Source: JAWLHU01 sp049325315
GTDB lineage: Bacteria > Bacillota > Sulfobacillia > Symbiobacteriales > Symbiobacteriaceae
Assembly: GCA_049325315.1 (NCBI GenBank)
Contig: JBMONB010000016.1
Location: 65,037-129,036, forward strand
Length of the DNA stretch: 64,000 nt
Reading direction: 5' to 3'
Part shown: in pieces, positions 23,808-31,925 of the stretch
How the letters are laid out: each line of letters begins with the position of its first letter
How positions within the stretch are numbered: position 1 is the first letter of the stretch
Notes under the pieces: generated by a model
What the model was told of the DNA's origin: nothing
The model's database searches: none
The model's input: the letters and a program-made list of their open reading frames with translations, nothing else
Program-made: the position numbers and the translations under genes

Positions 23808-24091
23808 GCTTCCGTCAGTTTTTGACGCCCTGCTGCGGGGCTCCACTGTGCAATTCCTGACGATTGCAGGCTGGCGGTGGTCACCAGCATACCCGTGGGG
23901 GGTAGTAGCAGCGGGTTTTGATGGTCAGAACGCCTCATTGAGGGGGGTTGGGCCGACTCTTCTGGTCCATCCACCTGCGTAGCTCCTGCAATTTGTCAGT
24001 TTTTGCACACCAGGCCCGTCGAAGGGGTGTTCAAAATCTGACGATCGCGTGATTCTGGGCGGGTCGTGCCGCCTCAGGGCGGGGGTACCCC
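23808..24091 (+). repeat. GTCAG-box intergenic element, copy A
   Basis: Four related boxes: GTCAGTTTTTGAC (23814-23826, forward), TGTGCAATTCCTGAC (23847-23861, reverse), GTCAGTTTTTGCACA (23995-24009, forward) and TGTTCAAAATCTGAC (24028-24042, reverse). A near-palindrome TACCCGTGGGGGGTA (23890-23904) lies between the pairs and GGGGTACCCC (24082-24091) ends the element. No ORF. Copy B (35691-35966) has the same parts in the same order in inverted orientation. Copy A begins directly after the stop codon at 23806. Confidence 0.85.
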
Positions 24092-24119
24092 ACCAGATAT
24101 GCACCGGTATGAACTGATT

Positions 24120-24144
24120 GAGGGCAGGCCATGGGCCTGCCCTC
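24120..24144 (+). terminator. perfect inverted repeat, terminator-like
   Basis: An 11-bp perfect stem GAGGGCAGGCC with an ATG loop (24120-24144) is followed by TGATTGTCTTGG. The T content is weak. It could terminate transcription leaving copy A, or be a regulatory palindrome ahead of the gene at 24212. Confidence 0.5.
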
Positions 24145-24211
24145 TGATTGTCTTGGTTTCTATCGAACAAAGTTGAAGCGTTATCCGTATGTATATATGG
24201 AGGTGAGAGCC

Positions 24212-24709
24212 ATGAAGAACGAGAGCCCGATCCCCGGCCTGAAGGTGGCCGGCCCCGATGATCTCCAGCAGACCTTGCTGCTGCAGGTGGCCATGGCGTA
24301 CTCCTGGATCGCCTATTTCAACCAGCGGGTGCTGCAGGCGGTCAAGCGGGGCTGGAAGCGGCGGCTGACCCATGTGAAGTTCGTGCCCGATGTGGAGAAC
24401 GGCCTCCTGTACGTCCTGCCGGCGCTCAAGACCGATTACGGCGCCATTCAGCTCGACTATACGGGGCCGGAGACCGGGGCGGAAGTGAGTCTGTACATCC
24501 CCCTGCTCAAGTTCGACCTGACCAGGGAAGAGGGGCGCCAGCGGATTTTCGAGGTCAAGGAGCATGAGGTCGAGGGCAAGACCTACGTGGTGCTTGACGT
24601 CGGCGGCTCGACCTCTGTCCCGAGCAAGCGCAGGGCGGCCGGGGAAGGGCAGGGGGCGACGACGGTCGCCCAGACCGCAGCCTCCCGGGAGACGGCTGCC
24701 GAGGAGTAG
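24212..24709 (+). CDS. hypothetical protein (165 aa)
   Basis: ATG at 24212 with GGAGGTGA 5 nt upstream is far better than upstream in-frame codons. The soluble domain (about 1-130) has a helical N-terminus containing QQTLLLQVAMAYSWIAYFNQ and a beta-rich centre; the last 35 residues are Ala/Thr/Arg-rich and probably disordered. It stands alone between element A and a set of direct repeats. The Tyr-rich AT-rich leader suggests its own promoter. No family recognised. Confidence 0.65.
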   Translation: MKNESPIPGLKVAGPDDLQQTLLLQVAMAYSWIAYFNQRVLQAVKRGWKRRLTHVKFVPDVENGLLYVLPALKTDYGAIQLDYTGPETGAEVSLYIPLLKFDLTREEGRQRIFEVKEHEVEGKTYVVLDVGGSTSVPSKRRAAGEGQGATTVAQTAASRETAAEE

Positions 24710-24789
24710 GGTGACCTCGGGGTGCGGCCCCGGCAGGGGCAGGGTGAAACCTGGTCGGCGCACGGGAGCCGCCGGGCCGGCTACAAGCT

Positions 24790-24867
24790 CCCGCCAGGGT
24801 CCCGCCAGGGTCCCGCCCGGATGTCTACAGGGTGACGACGGGATGTCTACGGGATGTCTACAGGGTG
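24790..24867 (+). repeat. clustered direct repeats
   Basis: CCCGCCAGGGT occurs twice and partly a third time (24790-24816), then GGATGTCTAC occurs at 24819, 24841 and 24852, twice followed by AGGGTG. They lie in a 231-nt gap with no gene. The spacing (22 and 11 nt) places the GGATGTCTAC copies on one helix face, as in iterated protein-binding sites. Confidence 0.7.
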
Positions 24868-24903
24868 TCACACCCCTTGAGCCAGTATACTTACAGGGCA
24901 CGA

Positions 24904-24935
24904 CAAAGGCGCCAGAGCGAAGTCGCTCTGGCGCC
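24904..24935 (-). terminator. terminator of the metY/CoA-binding/HAD unit
   Basis: A 13-bp perfect stem (24908-24920 with 24923-24935) is followed by CTTTGTC on the minus strand, 6 nt after the HAD stop. Confidence 0.8.
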
Positions 24936-24940
24936 GTCAC

Positions 24941-25768
24941 TTATCCGGCCAGCACGTGTTCCTCGATCGCATCGGCCCAGCCATCGGCCGTGTTGGGGCC
25001 GGTCACGACCCGGGCGGCCTGCTTGACCCGGTCGGGGGCGTTGCCCATGGCAATCCCGAGGCCGGCCTCCTGCAGGGCGGGCATGTCGGCCTCCTCGTCG
25101 CCCAGGTAGAGCGTCGCCTCCCGGGGGATGCCGAGGATCGCCGCCAGCGCCCGCAGGGCGGCGCCCTTGTTCACCCCGCCGGGCAGGATCTCGGTGAAGT
25201 TGCTGGCCGAGTTCGACGAGGTCACGTAGACCTGGCTGCTGATCCCAGCCTCCTCCAGGCGCTGCTCAAAGAGGGCGCGCAGGCCGGGGGCGGGGTAGAA
25301 GTAGAGCTTGTTCACCCCACGGGTGGTGGTGGACAGCGCCTCCTCCAGGGGGCCGAAGAAGGGCATGTCGGTCAGGAGGCCCTGCTCCTTCAGCTCCTGG
25401 AAGCGGGGCGAGAACTGGTCGACGTGCCAGTGGTCCTCCAGCTCCATGCCGAGGCTGGCGCCGGGCGCCACCGCTCGCATGGCGGCCACCACCTGGAGGG
25501 CGATCTGTACCTCCATGGTGTGGGCGAAGAGCGTCCGGCCGGTCAGCGGCTCGTAGGCGAGGCCGCCGTTGTAGGCGATCACGGGGCCGGTCAGGCCCAG
25601 CTCCCGGTAGAGCTCCCCGATTCGCCGGGGCGGGCGGGCGGTGGTCAGGACCACGGTGGCCCCACGGCGCTCCAGCTCCGCCAGGGCGGCCCGGGCCCGC
25701 CCGGTCACCTGGCCCTCGTCATTCAAGAGCGTGCCGTCGATGTCGGTGGCGATCAGGCGGTAGCGCAT
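24941..25768 (-). CDS. Cof-type HAD-superfamily phosphatase
   Basis: A 275-residue type IIB HAD hydrolase. Motif 1 is ATDIDGTLLND (nucleophile D9 and acid/base D11), motif 2 VVLTTARP, motif 3 a Lys in VNKGAAL and motif 4 YLGDEEADMPAL. The cap domain between motifs 2 and 3 selects the substrate, usually a sugar phosphate or nucleotide. The start overlaps the stop of the CoA-binding gene by one base, so they are translationally coupled. Confidence 0.9.
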   Translation of the reverse strand: MRYRLIATDIDGTLLNDEGQVTGRARAALAELERRGATVVLTTARPPRRIGELYRELGLTGPVIAYNGGLAYEPLTGRTLFAHTMEVQIALQVVAAMRAVAPGASLGMELEDHWHVDQFSPRFQELKEQGLLTDMPFFGPLEEALSTTTRGVNKLYFYPAPGLRALFEQRLEEAGISSQVYVTSSNSASNFTEILPGGVNKGAALRALAAILGIPREATLYLGDEEADMPALQEAGLGIAMGNAPDRVKQAARVVTGPNTADGWADAIEEHVLAG

Positions 25769-26187
25769 CAGCGGCCGTGCCTTGTCGCTTCGACGTAGAT
25801 GCAGTGGTCCTGGACCCCGTCGATGCCCATCGCCTCGGCGGCGGCCATCGCCTCATCGTTGACGATGCCCTGCTGCAGCCAGAGCACCTTCGGCTTGGTC
25901 TGCATCTGCTCGATCTCCTGCACCACTTCCATGATCGTCTCGGAGCGGCGGAAGACGTCGACCACATCCACCGGGAAGGGGATCTCGGCCAGCGACCTGT
26001 AGACCTTCTCGCCCAGGATCGTGTCCGCCCGCTTGGGGGTGACCGGGACGATCTTGTGGCCCCGCTGCTGCATCTCCTCGCTCACGTGGTAGCTGGGCCG
26101 GTCGGGCTTGTCGGAGAGGCCGACGACGGCGATGGTCCGGGGGGCCTCCACCGCCCACTTGATCACCTTGGGGTCGTTGACTGCCAA
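25768..26187 (-). CDS. CoA-binding domain protein (YccU-like)
   Basis: The 139-residue Rossmann protein has TIAVVGLSDKPDRPSYHV near the N-terminus and VLWLQQGIVNDEAMAAAEAMGI later, the pattern of the YccU CoA-binding family. Related domains occur in succinyl-CoA synthetase; stand-alone members have no defined reaction. The start is TTG 26187, placed 7 nt after AGGAGGG that overlaps the end of metY, so it is coupled to metY. Confidence 0.88.
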   Translation of the reverse strand: MAVNDPKVIKWAVEAPRTIAVVGLSDKPDRPSYHVSEEMQQRGHKIVPVTPKRADTILGEKVYRSLAEIPFPVDVVDVFRRSETIMEVVQEIEQMQTKPKVLWLQQGIVNDEAMAAAEAMGIDGVQDHCIYVEATRHGR

Positions 26188-26189
26188 AG

Positions 26190-27482
26190 CTATCCCTCCT
26201 GAGAAACGGCGGCGCGCAGCGCATCCGCCAGATCATCGATTAAATCTTGGACGTTTTCGATCCCCACCGAGACACGGATCAGGTCGTCGCCCACGCCTGC
26301 GGCCACCCGCTGCTCCGGGGTGAGCTGGCTGTGGGTGGTCGATGCCGGGTGGATCACCAGCGACTTGGCATCGCCCACGTTGGCCAGGTGGGAGAAGAGC
26401 TTCACGTGGTCGATGAACCGGGCGCCGGCCTCCAGGCCGCCCCGGACACCGAAGACCAGCATGCCGCCGTAGCCGCCGCTCAGGTACCGCTCCGCCCGGT
26501 CGTGGGTCGGGTGGCTCTGCAGGCCGGGGTACTGGACCCAGGCCACGGCGGGGTGGTCGGCCAGGAAGCGGGCGATGGCCAGTCCGTTCTCGCTGTGCGC
26601 CCGCATGCGCAGGTGGATCGTCTCCAGGCCCATGAGCAGCAGGAAGGCGTTGAACGGCGCCTGGCAGGCGCCCAGGTCCCGCAGCATCTGCACCCGCACC
26701 TTGGTAATGAAGCCCGCCGGGCCGAAGTCGGTGGCGTAGCGCACCCCGTGGTACGACGGGTCGGGCTCGGTAAAGCCCGGGTACTTGGGGGAGTTCCAGT
26801 CGAAGTGGCCCGAGTCGACCACCACACCGCCCATGGCGGCGCCGTGGCCGCCCAGCCACTTGGTGGCACTGTGGACCACCAGGTCGGCGCCGTGTTCGAA
26901 GGGGCGGCAGAGCACCGGGGTGGCGAAGGTGTTGTCGATGATCAGCGGAATCCCGTGCTCGTGGGCGATCTCCGCCACCGCGGCGATGTCGAAGACGTCG
27001 AGCCCGGGGTTGCCGATGGTCTCGCCGAAGACGGCCCGCGTGCGCGGCGTGATCGCCCGGCGGAAGTTCTCGGGGTCGGCCGGGTCGACGAACCGGGTGG
27101 CAATGCCGTACTTGGGCAGCGTGGTGGCGAAGAGGTTGTAGGTCCCGCCGTAGAGGGACGATGAGGTGACGATCTCGTCGCCCGCATGGCAGATGTTCAA
27201 CAGGGTCGCCACCATGGCGGCATGGCCCGAGGCGAAGGCGACCGCCCCCACCCCGCCCTCCATCTGGGCGATGCGCTGCTCGAAGGCATCGGTGGTAGGA
27301 TTGCCAATCCGGGTGTAAATGTTGCCCGCCTCTTCCAGCGAGAAGAGTTTGCGGGCGTGCTCGGTGGAGTCGAAGACATAGGCGGTGGTCTGGTAGATGG
27401 GCACCGCCCGGGAGCCCGTAACCGGGTCCGGCTGCTGCCCCCCGTGTACGGCCATGGTCTCAATGGCGTAGCGCTTCTTCAT
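26190..27482 (-). CDS. metY: O-acetylhomoserine sulfhydrylase (aminocarboxypropyltransferase)
   Basis: A 430-residue Cys/Met-metabolism PLP enzyme. Landmarks: ETMAVHGGQQPDP at the start, a YTRIGNPT block, FASGHAAMVATL, and the PLP lysine in VHSATKWLGGHG. The length and the extended insert distinguish MetY from MetB/MetC. It makes homocysteine from O-acetylhomoserine and sulfide. ATG 27482 has GGGGAGG at 8 nt. First gene of a three-gene unit with the CoA-binding and HAD genes. The 69-nt leader is too short for a SAM riboswitch. Confidence 0.93.
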   Translation of the reverse strand: MKKRYAIETMAVHGGQQPDPVTGSRAVPIYQTTAYVFDSTEHARKLFSLEEAGNIYTRIGNPTTDAFEQRIAQMEGGVGAVAFASGHAAMVATLLNICHAGDEIVTSSSLYGGTYNLFATTLPKYGIATRFVDPADPENFRRAITPRTRAVFGETIGNPGLDVFDIAAVAEIAHEHGIPLIIDNTFATPVLCRPFEHGADLVVHSATKWLGGHGAAMGGVVVDSGHFDWNSPKYPGFTEPDPSYHGVRYATDFGPAGFITKVRVQMLRDLGACQAPFNAFLLLMGLETIHLRMRAHSENGLAIARFLADHPAVAWVQYPGLQSHPTHDRAERYLSGGYGGMLVFGVRGGLEAGARFIDHVKLFSHLANVGDAKSLVIHPASTTHSQLTPEQRVAAGVGDDLIRVSVGIENVQDLIDDLADALRAAVSQEG

Positions 27483-27551
27483 ACGGTCGGCCTCCCCTGC
27501 CCCTTTGCATCGATCCATTACGGAGGATTGTACCACGGAACGGACCCCTGT

Positions 27552-28427
27552 TTACAGGGCGGGGCGGGCCCCCACCCGGGTGACGATGCGGGCGCCCAGC
27601 CGGTTGGCCGCCCGGGCCGCATCCAGCGGGGCCAGCCCGGTGCGCAGACCGTGAATGAAGGCCGCCCCCCAGGCGTCGCCCGCCCCGGTCGCATCGACCA
27701 CCGGGCCGTCCAGCGGGGCCGGCTCCACGTGGACCAGCCGGCCCTCGTGGGCCAGCAGGGCGCCCTCGCCCCCCAGTTTCACCGCCACCGTCTCGGCCTG
27801 GGCCGCCAGCGCCCGGGCCGCCGCCTCCACGTCGGCCAGGCCGGTCAGGGCCAGCGCCTCCTCCCGGTTGGGCAGCAGCAGCTTCAGCCCGGCGGGGACC
27901 GCCAGCCCGTGGCGGCGGATAAACCCGGCAGATGAAGGATCCAGCGAGATCGGCAGCCCCGCCTCCCGGGCCAGGTCGATGGCGCGGGCCGCCGCCCGGC
28001 GGGGCGCCTCCCAGAAGAAGGAGTAGCCGGTCACGTGGAGCCAGCCCGCCGTGCGGAGATCATCCGCATCGATGTCGACGGCGTCCAGGTGGTGGTTGGC
28101 CCCGCGGGGGACCATCATGTGCCGCTGGCTGCCCTCGCTGAAGAGCACCAGCACGGCGGTGGGGTGGACCGGGTCGAAGGCGATGCGGCACGCCACGCCC
28201 TCCCGCTCCATGTCGGCCGCCAGGGCCCGCCCCAGCAGGTCGTCGCCCACCCGGCCGGCAAACCGGACCGGGCTGCCCAGGCGGGCGGTCCAGACGGCGA
28301 AGTTGGCCGCCGAGCCGCCGGGGGCGGAGCGGACCTCGCCGGGGGTGTCGGTGTCGCGATCCAGGGCGGACTCCACCGAGGCCACCACATCGAGCACCAG
28401 GTCGCCAAAGGTAAACAAGGGCTTCAC
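27552..28427 (-). CDS. PfkB-family carbohydrate kinase
   Basis: A 291-residue ribokinase-family protein with both signatures: the early APGGSAANFAVWTARLG glycine motif and the late VVDATGAGDAWGAAF motif with the catalytic Asp. It lies 74 nt downstream of the aldolase, across a terminator, suggesting a sugar phosphorylated here and cleaved or shared with glycolysis, but the specific sugar cannot be read from the sequence. Confidence 0.9.
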   Translation of the reverse strand: MKPLFTFGDLVLDVVASVESALDRDTDTPGEVRSAPGGSAANFAVWTARLGSPVRFAGRVGDDLLGRALAADMEREGVACRIAFDPVHPTAVLVLFSEGSQRHMMVPRGANHHLDAVDIDADDLRTAGWLHVTGYSFFWEAPRRAAARAIDLAREAGLPISLDPSSAGFIRRHGLAVPAGLKLLLPNREEALALTGLADVEAAARALAAQAETVAVKLGGEGALLAHEGRLVHVEPAPLDGPVVDATGAGDAWGAAFIHGLRTGLAPLDAARAANRLGARIVTRVGARPAL

Positions 28428-28446
28428 CGTGTAAGCCTCCTTGTGG

Positions 28447-28490
28447 AAAATGAAAAGGTCGCCGGACGGTAGAGTTCCCGTCTGGCGACC
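28447..28490 (-). terminator. terminator of fba
   Basis: The stem 28457-28469 pairs with 28478-28490, with one mismatch. On the minus strand it is followed by TTTTCATTTTCC. It separates fba from the PfkB kinase gene. Confidence 0.8.
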
Positions 28491-28501
28491 CTTTTTCCTA
28501 C

Positions 28502-29356
28502 TTACGCCTTGCCGACCGAGCCGAAGAGGGTCATCTTCTCCTTCAGCTTCTCCTTCAGCACCGCCTTGGCGGGGGCGAAGATCTTGCGGGGGTCGATCTC
28601 GTTCGGCTTCGCCGCGAGCTGGGCGCGGATCTCGCCCAGGAAGGCCTCCCGCAGTTCGGTGTCGATGTTCACCTTGCGAATGCCCAGCTCGATCCCCTTC
28701 TTCACATCGGCCTCGGGCACCCCGGAGCCGCCGTGCATCACCAGGTAGGCGCCAGTCCGGCGGTGGACCTCGTCGATCCGGTCCAGCGCCAGCTTGGGCG
28801 GCAGCTTGTAGTGGCCGTGGGCGGTGCCGAAGGCCATGGCCAGGGCATCGACGCCGGTCGCCTCGTAGAACTCGATGGCGTCGGGCACGGGGGTGAGCAT
28901 GGCGTCCCGCTCCTCCACCACGATATCATCTTCCACGCCGCCGATCTTGCCGATCTCGCCCTCGACCGAGACGCCTACAGCGTGGGCGACCTTGACGATC
29001 TCCTGGGTCCGGGCGATGTTCTCCTCCTTCGGCCACTGGGAGCCGTCGAACATCACCGAGGTGAAGCCAGCCTGAATGCAGGCGATCACCGTCTTGTAGT
29101 CGGTGCCGTGGTCCAGGTGGAGCGCCACGGGGACCGTGGCCTTCTCGGCCGCCAGCTTGGCCAGGCCCACCACATAGTGGAGCCCGGCGTACTTGATCGC
29201 CCCCTGGCTGGCCTGAATGATCACCGGGGAGCGCAGCTCGTCGGCCGCCTCCACAATCGCCTGGACGATCTCCATGTTGTTGCAGTTAAACGCACCCACC
29301 GCGTACTTGCCCTGCTCGGCTGCATCCAGCAACGTCCGAAGTGATACCAGTGGCAT
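28502..29356 (-). CDS. fba: class II fructose-1,6-bisphosphate aldolase
   Basis: A 284-residue zinc-dependent aldolase. Zinc and substrate motifs are in order: VALHLDHGTD, VEGEIGKIGG, AFGTAHGHYK and VMHGGSGVPE. It interconverts FBP with dihydroxyacetone phosphate and glyceraldehyde 3-phosphate; relatives GatY and KbaY act on tagatose-BP, but the length and motifs fit FbaA of Gram-positives. ATG at 29356 with GGAGGGA upstream. Confidence 0.93.
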   Translation of the reverse strand: MPLVSLRTLLDAAEQGKYAVGAFNCNNMEIVQAIVEAADELRSPVIIQASQGAIKYAGLHYVVGLAKLAAEKATVPVALHLDHGTDYKTVIACIQAGFTSVMFDGSQWPKEENIARTQEIVKVAHAVGVSVEGEIGKIGGVEDDIVVEERDAMLTPVPDAIEFYEATGVDALAMAFGTAHGHYKLPPKLALDRIDEVHRRTGAYLVMHGGSGVPEADVKKGIELGIRKVNIDTELREAFLGEIRAQLAAKPNEIDPRKIFAPAKAVLKEKLKEKMTLFGSVGKA

Positions 29357-29479
29357 CGGTAAATCCCTCCGTTCGAATCTCCTGCGGCGTCATGCCGCCC
29401 ATGCAAGAGTTATGCTCCCACCGGCGCAACTCCTACCAACGGGATGATCGGTCCTTTCGATCCACCCGATTGAGGGAGT

Positions 29480-29872
29480 CTATAAATGCACCGCCCGTCC
29501 CTTGCGGGACCGCTCAATCTGAATCCGGCCCAGGGTGGCGATCAGCGCCCCCCGCACGGACTCATCCACGTCGACGAAGGTGACCCCGTACCAGCTATGG
29601 GTCAGGTCGTCGGTCTTGCGGACCAGTTGGCCCCGGAAGGTGAAGCGCTGACCCTGAAGGGCGAAGGAGAAGGTGGCGTACACCCCGCTGCGGATTGGCA
29701 GGTCCACATCGGTCCGCATGTACAGCCCGCCGCCGCCCAGGTTGATGATCGACACCGGGCGCGGTTCCACCGAGATGGGGTTCTGGCCGACCTCAAAGAT
29801 CTGCATGCTGCCGGACAGTTCTTCAAAGCTCAGGCGGAAATACCCGCGACGGCTCTCGGCTGCCTCCTCCAT
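29480..29872 (-). CDS. PilZ-domain protein
   Basis: A 130-residue stand-alone PilZ domain. The Arg cluster R9-x3-R13 of the c-di-GMP switch is present, but the second motif reads N44-L-G-G-G-G rather than D/N-x-S-x-x-G, so the Ser is lost. Dinucleotide binding may be weak or altered. The window also encodes an HD-GYP protein (45107-45937), so c-di-GMP signalling exists. Divergent from the biosynthetic cluster, with about 150 nt between starts. Confidence 0.85.
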   Translation of the reverse strand: MEEAAESRRGYFRLSFEELSGSMQIFEVGQNPISVEPRPVSIINLGGGGLYMRTDVDLPIRSGVYATFSFALQGQRFTFRGQLVRKTDDLTHSWYGVTFVDVDESVRGALIATLGRIQIERSRKGRAVHL

Positions 29873-30021
29873 ACCGCCACCTCGCTATTTTGTTCAGGTT
29901 GGTAGACTCATTCTCCCGGTTGATCCACGAATCCTTCTGCCGCCGGTGCGAGAAGGAGTTCACGCAGGAGAGAATGAATCTTCTGGAGCAGTTCTGCTAT
30001 GTAGGGCAGGAGGTTTGCCCC

Positions 30022-30906
30022 ATGCGCAAGGCCGCCTGGTCCCGCATCGAGGAGGAGTTGGCCGCCCTGCCCCCGCCGCTGCGCCGGGAGGCGCTGGTCC
30101 TGCGCCGGTCGATGGCGGCACGGAATCAGGCGGCAGATGGCGCCGGCTACTTCGACCACCCCGATTCCTACCCAACGCCGCAGGTGATTGCCTGGCTGGG
30201 CGAGCGCTACCTCCCGGCAGAGCCTGACTTTGTGGAGCGGGTGCTGACCGCCTCGCTCTGGCTCTTCCTCTATATTCGGCTGCAGGACGATGTGCTGGAT
30301 GACCCGGCAGCCCGGCGGGAGGGGCTGCTCCTGGGGAATATCTGCGTGCAGCGGGGGATGGCGGAGCTCTACAGGCTGCTCCCCGAGGCCGGTGCGTTCA
30401 GGCAGGAGGCCGAGGCGGCCTGGACCGCCTTCTCGGCAGCCACCGCCTGGGAGAAGGCGGCGCACTGGGGGCGACAAGCTCCCTTTGGTGAGGCAGACCT
30501 GGACCTGCTGGGCGAGAAGTTCGCGGCGATCCGCATCCCTGTGGCGGCGATTCTCTGCCGGGCGGGGCGGCCCGATCTGATTCCCTGTTATGGCGGCGTG
30601 CTCCAGGACCTGGGCACAGCGGTGCAGATGGCCAACGACCTGCACAACTGGGAGGAAGACCTGGCGGCGGGGAACTTCACCTACTTCCTGACCCTGGCGG
30701 GCGATGACCCGGCCCAGGCCATTGCCGGGGGCATGGCGGCCGAGGCCTGCCTGGCGGTGGCCCGGCGCCGCCTGGCGAGGGCGCTGGAGGCGCTGCCGCC
30801 CGATGGCCCCGAACCGCTCCGCGCGCACCTGAGCGAGCGGGCCGAGCGGCTGCGTGCCCGGCATGAGCGGTTGATCCGGGCGAAACTGGGCCTCGCGGAG
30901 CGCTGA
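30022..30906 (+). CDS. class I isoprenoid-synthase-like protein
   Basis: The 294-residue all-alpha protein has an aspartate-rich motif DDVLDD at 89-94 after a hydrophobic helix, and a second metal-type motif QMANDLHNWEEDLAAGNF near 202-219 (N205, D206, E211, E212). Their spacing of about 115 residues is that of class I terpene and prenyl synthases. It matches no named subfamily I know. Start: AGGAGG is 8 nt before ATG 30022; the reading frame stays open back to a TTG at 29890 but without a ribosome site. First gene of a five-gene cluster; the next starts 20 nt later. Confidence 0.78.
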   Translation: MRKAAWSRIEEELAALPPPLRREALVLRRSMAARNQAADGAGYFDHPDSYPTPQVIAWLGERYLPAEPDFVERVLTASLWLFLYIRLQDDVLDDPAARREGLLLGNICVQRGMAELYRLLPEAGAFRQEAEAAWTAFSAATAWEKAAHWGRQAPFGEADLDLLGEKFAAIRIPVAAILCRAGRPDLIPCYGGVLQDLGTAVQMANDLHNWEEDLAAGNFTYFLTLAGDDPAQAIAGGMAAEACLAVARRRLARALEALPPDGPEPLRAHLSERAERLRARHERLIRAKLGLAER

Positions 30907-30926
30907 GAGCGGGGGGAGCGCATCAC

Positions 30927-31925
30927 ATGCTGGATATTGAGATCAACACGATCTGTAACCTGCGGTGTAAGACCTGCTTCGTCGATGGCTACCACCGCTT
31001 CGACAACCCGGTCACGGTGCCGCGGGAGCGGGTGCGGGCGATCATGGAGGCGGGGCGGGAGCGGTACGGCGGAACGCTGCACCTGATGGGCGGCGAGCCG
31101 ATGCTCCACCCCGAGCTGCTGGAGATCATGGCCGACGGCTTCGCCCTCGGCTTCACCGATGTGCTGATCAACACCAACGGCACCCGCATGGATGCAGAGA
31201 CCGCTGCCCGGCTGGCCGCCTTTGCGGCGGTGGATGTGCTGGTCAGCCTCGACGGGCCGGAGGAGCTAAATGACGAGATTCGGGGTCCCGGGGTCTACCA
31301 GAGGGCGATGGAGACGATCGGGCTGCTGACGGCGGCCGGCGTGGCGACATCGATCATGGTGACGGTCACCCGGCGGCTCCTGCCGCTGCTGCCCGGCTGG
31401 ATCGGCGAGCTGCGGGCCATGGGCGGGCTGAAGCTGATCCACCTGATGCCCGTGGGCCAGCTGGCCTCGGAGCAGCGGGCGGAGGCGCTCGCCTACACCG
31501 ACCTGCTGAGCGCCCGGGAGCTGCTGCAGCTCTACCTGGTCAGTTGGGTCAACCGGCCGCTGACCAAGATTACCGAGGACCCGCTGGTCAATCTCTTCTA
31601 TTACAAGATGGGCCTGCACCCCCGCAAGGCGGACCAGTGCGAGGCCTGCTCCACCCGGATTGCGGTGCAGGCGGACGGGTCGATCAGCCCGTGTCATCCA
31701 TCGAACTACAGCTTTGGGCGGCTGGGGGAGATGGACCTGGAGGAGCTGCCGCTGATCGAGACATACCAGCGGATGGAGGCCAACGACTTTGACCTCTGCC
31801 GGACCTGCCGGTACAACGACATCTGCGGAATGTGCGGGGCCAGGGCCTACGCCGCCACGGGCGATCCGCTGGGGGCGGTGCCGGTCTGCGTCGAGCTGAA
31901 GCAGTTGCTGGGGTTGGAAACATGA
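30927..31925 (+). CDS. radical SAM/SPASM enzyme
   Basis: The 332-residue protein has the radical SAM cluster Cys at C10, C14 and C17 (CNLRCKTC), the GGEP-type motif LMGGEPMLHPEL (53-64) and a SPASM-like C-terminus with Cys at 238, 241, 256, 291, 294, 300, 303 and 321, enough for auxiliary Fe-S clusters. SPASM enzymes typically modify ribosomal peptides or proteins. The candidate peptide substrate is encoded two genes downstream. It overlaps the next gene by ATGA. No separate RiPP recognition domain is visible at the N-terminus. Confidence 0.9.
   Translation: MLDIEINTICNLRCKTCFVDGYHRFDNPVTVPRERVRAIMEAGRERYGGTLHLMGGEPMLHPELLEIMADGFALGFTDVLINTNGTRMDAETAARLAAFAAVDVLVSLDGPEELNDEIRGPGVYQRAMETIGLLTAAGVATSIMVTVTRRLLPLLPGWIGELRAMGGLKLIHLMPVGQLASEQRAEALAYTDLLSARELLQLYLVSWVNRPLTKITEDPLVNLFYYKMGLHPRKADQCEACSTRIAVQADGSISPCHPSNYSFGRLGEMDLEELPLIETYQRMEANDFDLCRTCRYNDICGMCGARAYAATGDPLGAVPVCVELKQLLGLET

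Noticed and set aside
24886..24900. Promoter for a plus-strand gene at TATACT (24886-24891)
   Set aside because: No convincing -35, and no reading frame follows before the terminator hairpin at 24908; kept only as a note in a finding.
27483..27551. SAM riboswitch ahead of metY
   Set aside because: Only 69 nt lie between the metY start and the upstream gene end, and no S-box core motif is present.
29890..30021. 44-codon N-terminal extension of the class I isoprenoid-synthase-like protein
   Set aside because: The TTG at 29890 has no ribosome site, whereas ATG 30022 has AGGAGG at 8 nt and gives a family-like length.
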